DNA of 16,130 nt from CAZUQP01 sp964484285 (GTDB lineage Bacteria > Pseudomonadota > Gammaproteobacteria > DSM-16500): the NCBI GenBank assembly GCA_964484285.1, contig CAZAEO010000042.1:1-16130 (forward strand), written 5' to 3'. This document shows positions 14,057 through 16,130 of this stretch, one piece after another (position 1 is the stretch's first letter; each line of letters opens with the position of its first letter). The notes under the pieces are model-generated. The model had not been told where the DNA came from. It searched no databases and saw only the letters and a list, made by a program, of their open reading frames with translations. The translations under genes and the position numbers were made by a program.

Positions 14057-15334
14057 ATGAGATCATGGAAAATGATTTTACTCATCGGTTTGTTATGCAA
14101 TTGCAGTACTGGCTTCTCAATGAATCGCTTCACACCTCATTTTGCAGGCGCTGAACATATTGCCGCAGGCAGCAAAGTCAAATTGCATTTCACCGCAGAC
14201 GACGCTGGCCAAGTGAATCCTTCCCTGTCTCTACCTAATGGACTCAACCTGACTTACGGCGAAATGGTTTCACTCGGCGATTTTTACGGTATTGTAGGTC
14301 AACCCATTTCAAGTGGCCCATCAGACAACGAAAGAAAATCTCGCTTTACCACTGCGTTTAATACATTTGCCAAAGCACCCGCTGCTGTTGCAGAAATGCC
14401 AAAAATCTTAACTATTCTGCATGGAGAACAAAAAGCACTAGATGATGGCATGCAACGCGGCGAAAAACCTGAAGACATTTACGCTAAAATCAGTGGAGAT
14501 AACAACCGTCAATTTAATTGTGTGACGGGCGGCAGTTGCGCGCCTTCTGTGTGGTGGATGATACCCGGAAGATACTTACAACTTGCACAAAAAGACTTTG
14601 ATCATTTTAGCGAAAACGCTTGGATTGCTTATCAAACAGGCCATCAAGTCGCGATCGAAACAGCCCTTGCTGCGCATGAATCACATGATGTACAAAAACT
14701 GCAGTTAGCTTATGCAATGAATGCATTTGCCTGTCATTTTCTTTCTGATCGATTTGCCTCAGGCCACATACGCACACCGCGCGCTGAATTACCTGCATCG
14801 GTGACACCGAGCATAGTAGGCTCGTTACTATCATTGTTTATGCATTACGAAGAAAATGAACACGGTTTGCATGTCAATAATCTGCGTGGCGATCATTGGG
14901 GCGCTTACGGAGATCATTATTATTATGATTCAATCAGCGATGAAAATCGCGCTTTATTGCGAGAATCACTGCAAGAATCGGCTGATCAAGTGTTTGCGGC
15001 TTATCAACAAGGAAACGCGCCAACAGAAGACAATGTTGCCAAATGGCTTCCGTTTGCCAGCAATGATCCTTCTGACATAGCACCACTTTTTTATTGGGAT
15101 TCTGAAACACATACTCTCTATCGCAGAACCGATATTGCCAATGTATATGATAGACATTGGACATCGAATTGGTGGGGATGGACAACCTTGATTATGCTCG
15201 CCCAACAAAGAGGATTACCAACAGAATCACAAGCACAACTTGTTACTGCGGGCTATGGTGATAAAGCACTACGTTATGGATTAATTACTGATAAAGACGT
15301 ATTGAGTTATGCGAAGTCAACATTGCGTAAATAA
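14057..15334 (+). CDS. Secreted zinc-dependent phospholipase C, Legionella PlcA/B/C type
   Basis: This 425-residue protein resembles the bacterial phosphatidylcholine-hydrolysing phospholipase C family known from Pseudomonas fluorescens and Legionella (PlcA, PlcB, PlcC), related to the S1-P1 nuclease/PLC metal-binding fold. It begins with a signal peptide (MRSWK, hydrophobic 6-14, likely cleavage near residue 21); the cysteines at 14 and 16 do not form a proper lipobox. Conserved blocks are LTYGEMVSLGDFYG (65-78), CVTGGSCAP (155-163), DFDHF (180-184, His183), GHQVAIETA (195-203), and AFACHFLSDRFASGH (223-237, with His227, Asp231 and His237), the probable zinc ligands. A strong AGGAG (14045-14049) lies seven bases ahead of the ATG, and the gene is probably cotranscribed with map. 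In Legionella this family contributes to host-membrane damage; such a role here is inferred. Family recognition is from memory of motifs, not a search. Confidence 0.8.
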   Translation: MRSWKMILLIGLLCNCSTGFSMNRFTPHFAGAEHIAAGSKVKLHFTADDAGQVNPSLSLPNGLNLTYGEMVSLGDFYGIVGQPISSGPSDNERKSRFTTAFNTFAKAPAAVAEMPKILTILHGEQKALDDGMQRGEKPEDIYAKISGDNNRQFNCVTGGSCAPSVWWMIPGRYLQLAQKDFDHFSENAWIAYQTGHQVAIETALAAHESHDVQKLQLAYAMNAFACHFLSDRFASGHIRTPRAELPASVTPSIVGSLLSLFMHYEENEHGLHVNNLRGDHWGAYGDHYYYDSISDENRALLRESLQESADQVFAAYQQGNAPTEDNVAKWLPFASNDPSDIAPLFYWDSETHTLYRRTDIANVYDRHWTSNWWGWTTLIMLAQQRGLPTESQAQLVTAGYGDKALRYGLITDKDVLSYAKSTLRK

Positions 15335-15336
15335 TC

Positions 15337-15365
15337 TTGCATTCCATCTCTAGAGTTCATACACT
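15337..15365 (+). promoter_or_regulatory. Candidate sodB promoter
   Basis: TTGCAT (15337-15342), 17 bases, and TACACT (15360-15365) lie in the 55-bp gap before sodB. Matches are 3/6 and 4/6, so support is modest; sodB could also be read from the phospholipase transcript, since no terminator separates them. Confidence 0.3.
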
Positions 15366-15389
15366 TTGGCACATTTAAGGAGAACAAGA

Positions 15390-15968
15390 ATGACACATGA
15401 ATTACCTAAATTGCCCTACGCGACGGATGCTCTGCAACCTTATATTTCCAAAGAAACTTTAGAATACCATTACGGCAAACATCACCAAGCCTACGTAAAT
15501 AATTTAAATAATTTAATTAAAGACACAGAATTTGCCGCAGCATCCCTAGAAGACATTATTGTGAAATCAAGTGGTGGCATATTTAATAATGCTGCACAAG
15601 TGTGGAATCATACTTTTTATTGGAACTGCTTAACACCAAAAAGCGGCGGCGAACCTTCTGGCAAATTAGCCGATGCGATTAAGAAAAAATTTGGATCATT
15701 GGATGAATTCAAAAAACAATTTACTCAAACTGCGATCAGTACGTTTGGTTCTGGCTGGGCATGGTTAGTGAAAAATCCACAAGGCGAACTGGAAATTATC
15801 AGTACTAGCAATGCCGGCACACCCATGCAGCAAAACAAAAAAGCATTACTCACTTGCGATGTATGGGAACATGCTTACTACATCGACTATCGCAATGCGC
15901 GTCCAACCTATGTCGAAAATTTTTGGAAAATTGTAAACTGGGATTTTATAGCAGAAAATTCATTTTAA
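15390..15968 (+). CDS. sodB: Superoxide dismutase, iron type
   Basis: SodB converts superoxide to hydrogen peroxide and oxygen in the cytoplasm. The 192-residue protein aligns closely with E. coli FeSOD. Metal ligands are His27, His74, Asp157 and His161 (DVWEHAYYIDYR). Gln70 in NNAAQVWNHTFYW and Ala142 in TSNAGTP are the iron-type choices; manganese enzymes have Gly at the first position and Gln at the second. The start is the ATG at 15390 with AAGGAG (15377-15382) seven bases upstream. An in-frame TTG at 15366 would add eight residues that run through the ribosome binding site and is not credible. No signal peptide is present. Confidence 0.97.
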   Translation: MTHELPKLPYATDALQPYISKETLEYHYGKHHQAYVNNLNNLIKDTEFAAASLEDIIVKSSGGIFNNAAQVWNHTFYWNCLTPKSGGEPSGKLADAIKKKFGSLDEFKKQFTQTAISTFGSGWAWLVKNPQGELEIISTSNAGTPMQQNKKALLTCDVWEHAYYIDYRNARPTYVENFWKIVNWDFIAENSF

Positions 15969-16049
15969 CCTAAATTCACACTGGCTATCTACTTTTGCAC
16001 GTTATGGCTATACGAAGGACGATTTACAATTTAATCCATGCAAAAACGT

Positions 16050-16103
16050 GATGGCTGGGACATGGCTTCTGGCAAGTAAACGTCCAGCCAACCCCATCTT
16101 TTT
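16050..16103 (+). terminator. Terminator-like hairpin after sodB
   Basis: GATGG (16050-16054) pairs with CCATC (16094-16098), and within it GGCTGGGAC (16053-16061) pairs with GTCCAGCC (16082-16089) with one bulge, followed by TTTTT (16099-16103). The two helices compete for two G residues. AAAAA at 16042-16046 gives a T-run on the other strand, so it could work in both directions. The rest of 15969-16130 holds no gene I can see. Confidence 0.55.
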
Positions 16104-16130
16104 AATTCAATAAAAATCCTGCAATCTGCT

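Noticed and set aside
14096..14104. Possible lipobox cysteine in the phospholipase signal peptide
   Set aside because: The residues before Cys14 (GLL) and Cys16 (LCN) do not fit the L-[AST]-[GA]-C pattern; ordinary signal peptide cleavage is likelier.
14856..15208. Alternative frames of 74-83 codons inside the phospholipase gene on both strands
   Set aside because: They lie wholly inside a gene with clear family motifs and have no recognisable sequence of their own.
15366..15389. TTG-initiated extension of sodB
   Set aside because: It reads through the ribosome binding site AAGGAG and adds residues absent from FeSOD proteins.

Overview
The window looks like a low-GC gammaproteobacterium, most likely of the Legionellales (Coxiella/Legionella relatives). 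The reasons are the gammaproteobacterial gene order rpsB-tsf-pyrH-frr-uppS-cdsA-bamA-skp-lpxD-fabZ-lpxA-lpxB-rnhB, close similarity of every housekeeping protein to its E. coli counterpart, a Legionella-type secreted phospholipase C next to map, and the absence of dxr from the cluster, which fits a lineage reported to make isoprenoids by the mevalonate route. No rRNA, tRNA, CRISPR array, insertion sequence or phage gene was seen. The taxonomic call is an inference.

Minus strand, 13262 down to 1854: a long colinear block. A good promoter with a GC-only discriminator (13234-13262) drives a structured leader that looks like the ribosomal protein S2 autoregulatory RNA. Then come rpsB, tsf, pyrH, frr, uppS and cdsA (translation and cell-envelope precursor supply), bamA and skp (outer-membrane protein assembly), and lpxD, fabZ, lpxA and lpxB (lipid A). 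Many junctions overlap or are only a few bases apart; the larger gaps are before bamA, skp and lpxD. A candidate promoter precedes skp and a candidate attenuator hairpin follows it, so the block may be read as several nested transcripts. Compared with E. coli, dxr (between frr and uppS) and rseP (between cdsA and bamA) are missing.

Left end, 1-1870: rnhB, the usual last gene of the cluster, is cut off from lpxB by an AT-rich gene on the opposite strand (824-1870) with no recognisable family. Its 3' end overlaps the 3' end of lpxB by 17 bp. This is the one clearly accessory gene and the best candidate for something undescribed. A few codons of a further minus-strand gene may start at base 30.

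Plus strand, 13280-15968: map (methionine aminopeptidase) starts divergently from rpsB and is followed 15 bp later by a secreted zinc-dependent phospholipase C, then by iron superoxide dismutase sodB and a terminator-like hairpin. The last 27 bases hold nothing recognisable.

Most of the window is ordinary housekeeping sequence. The points worth a second look are residue-level oddities in RNase HII, LpxA and BamA, the orphan gene, the missing dxr and rseP, and the pseudoknot-capable rpsB leader. No new multi-gene system is evident.
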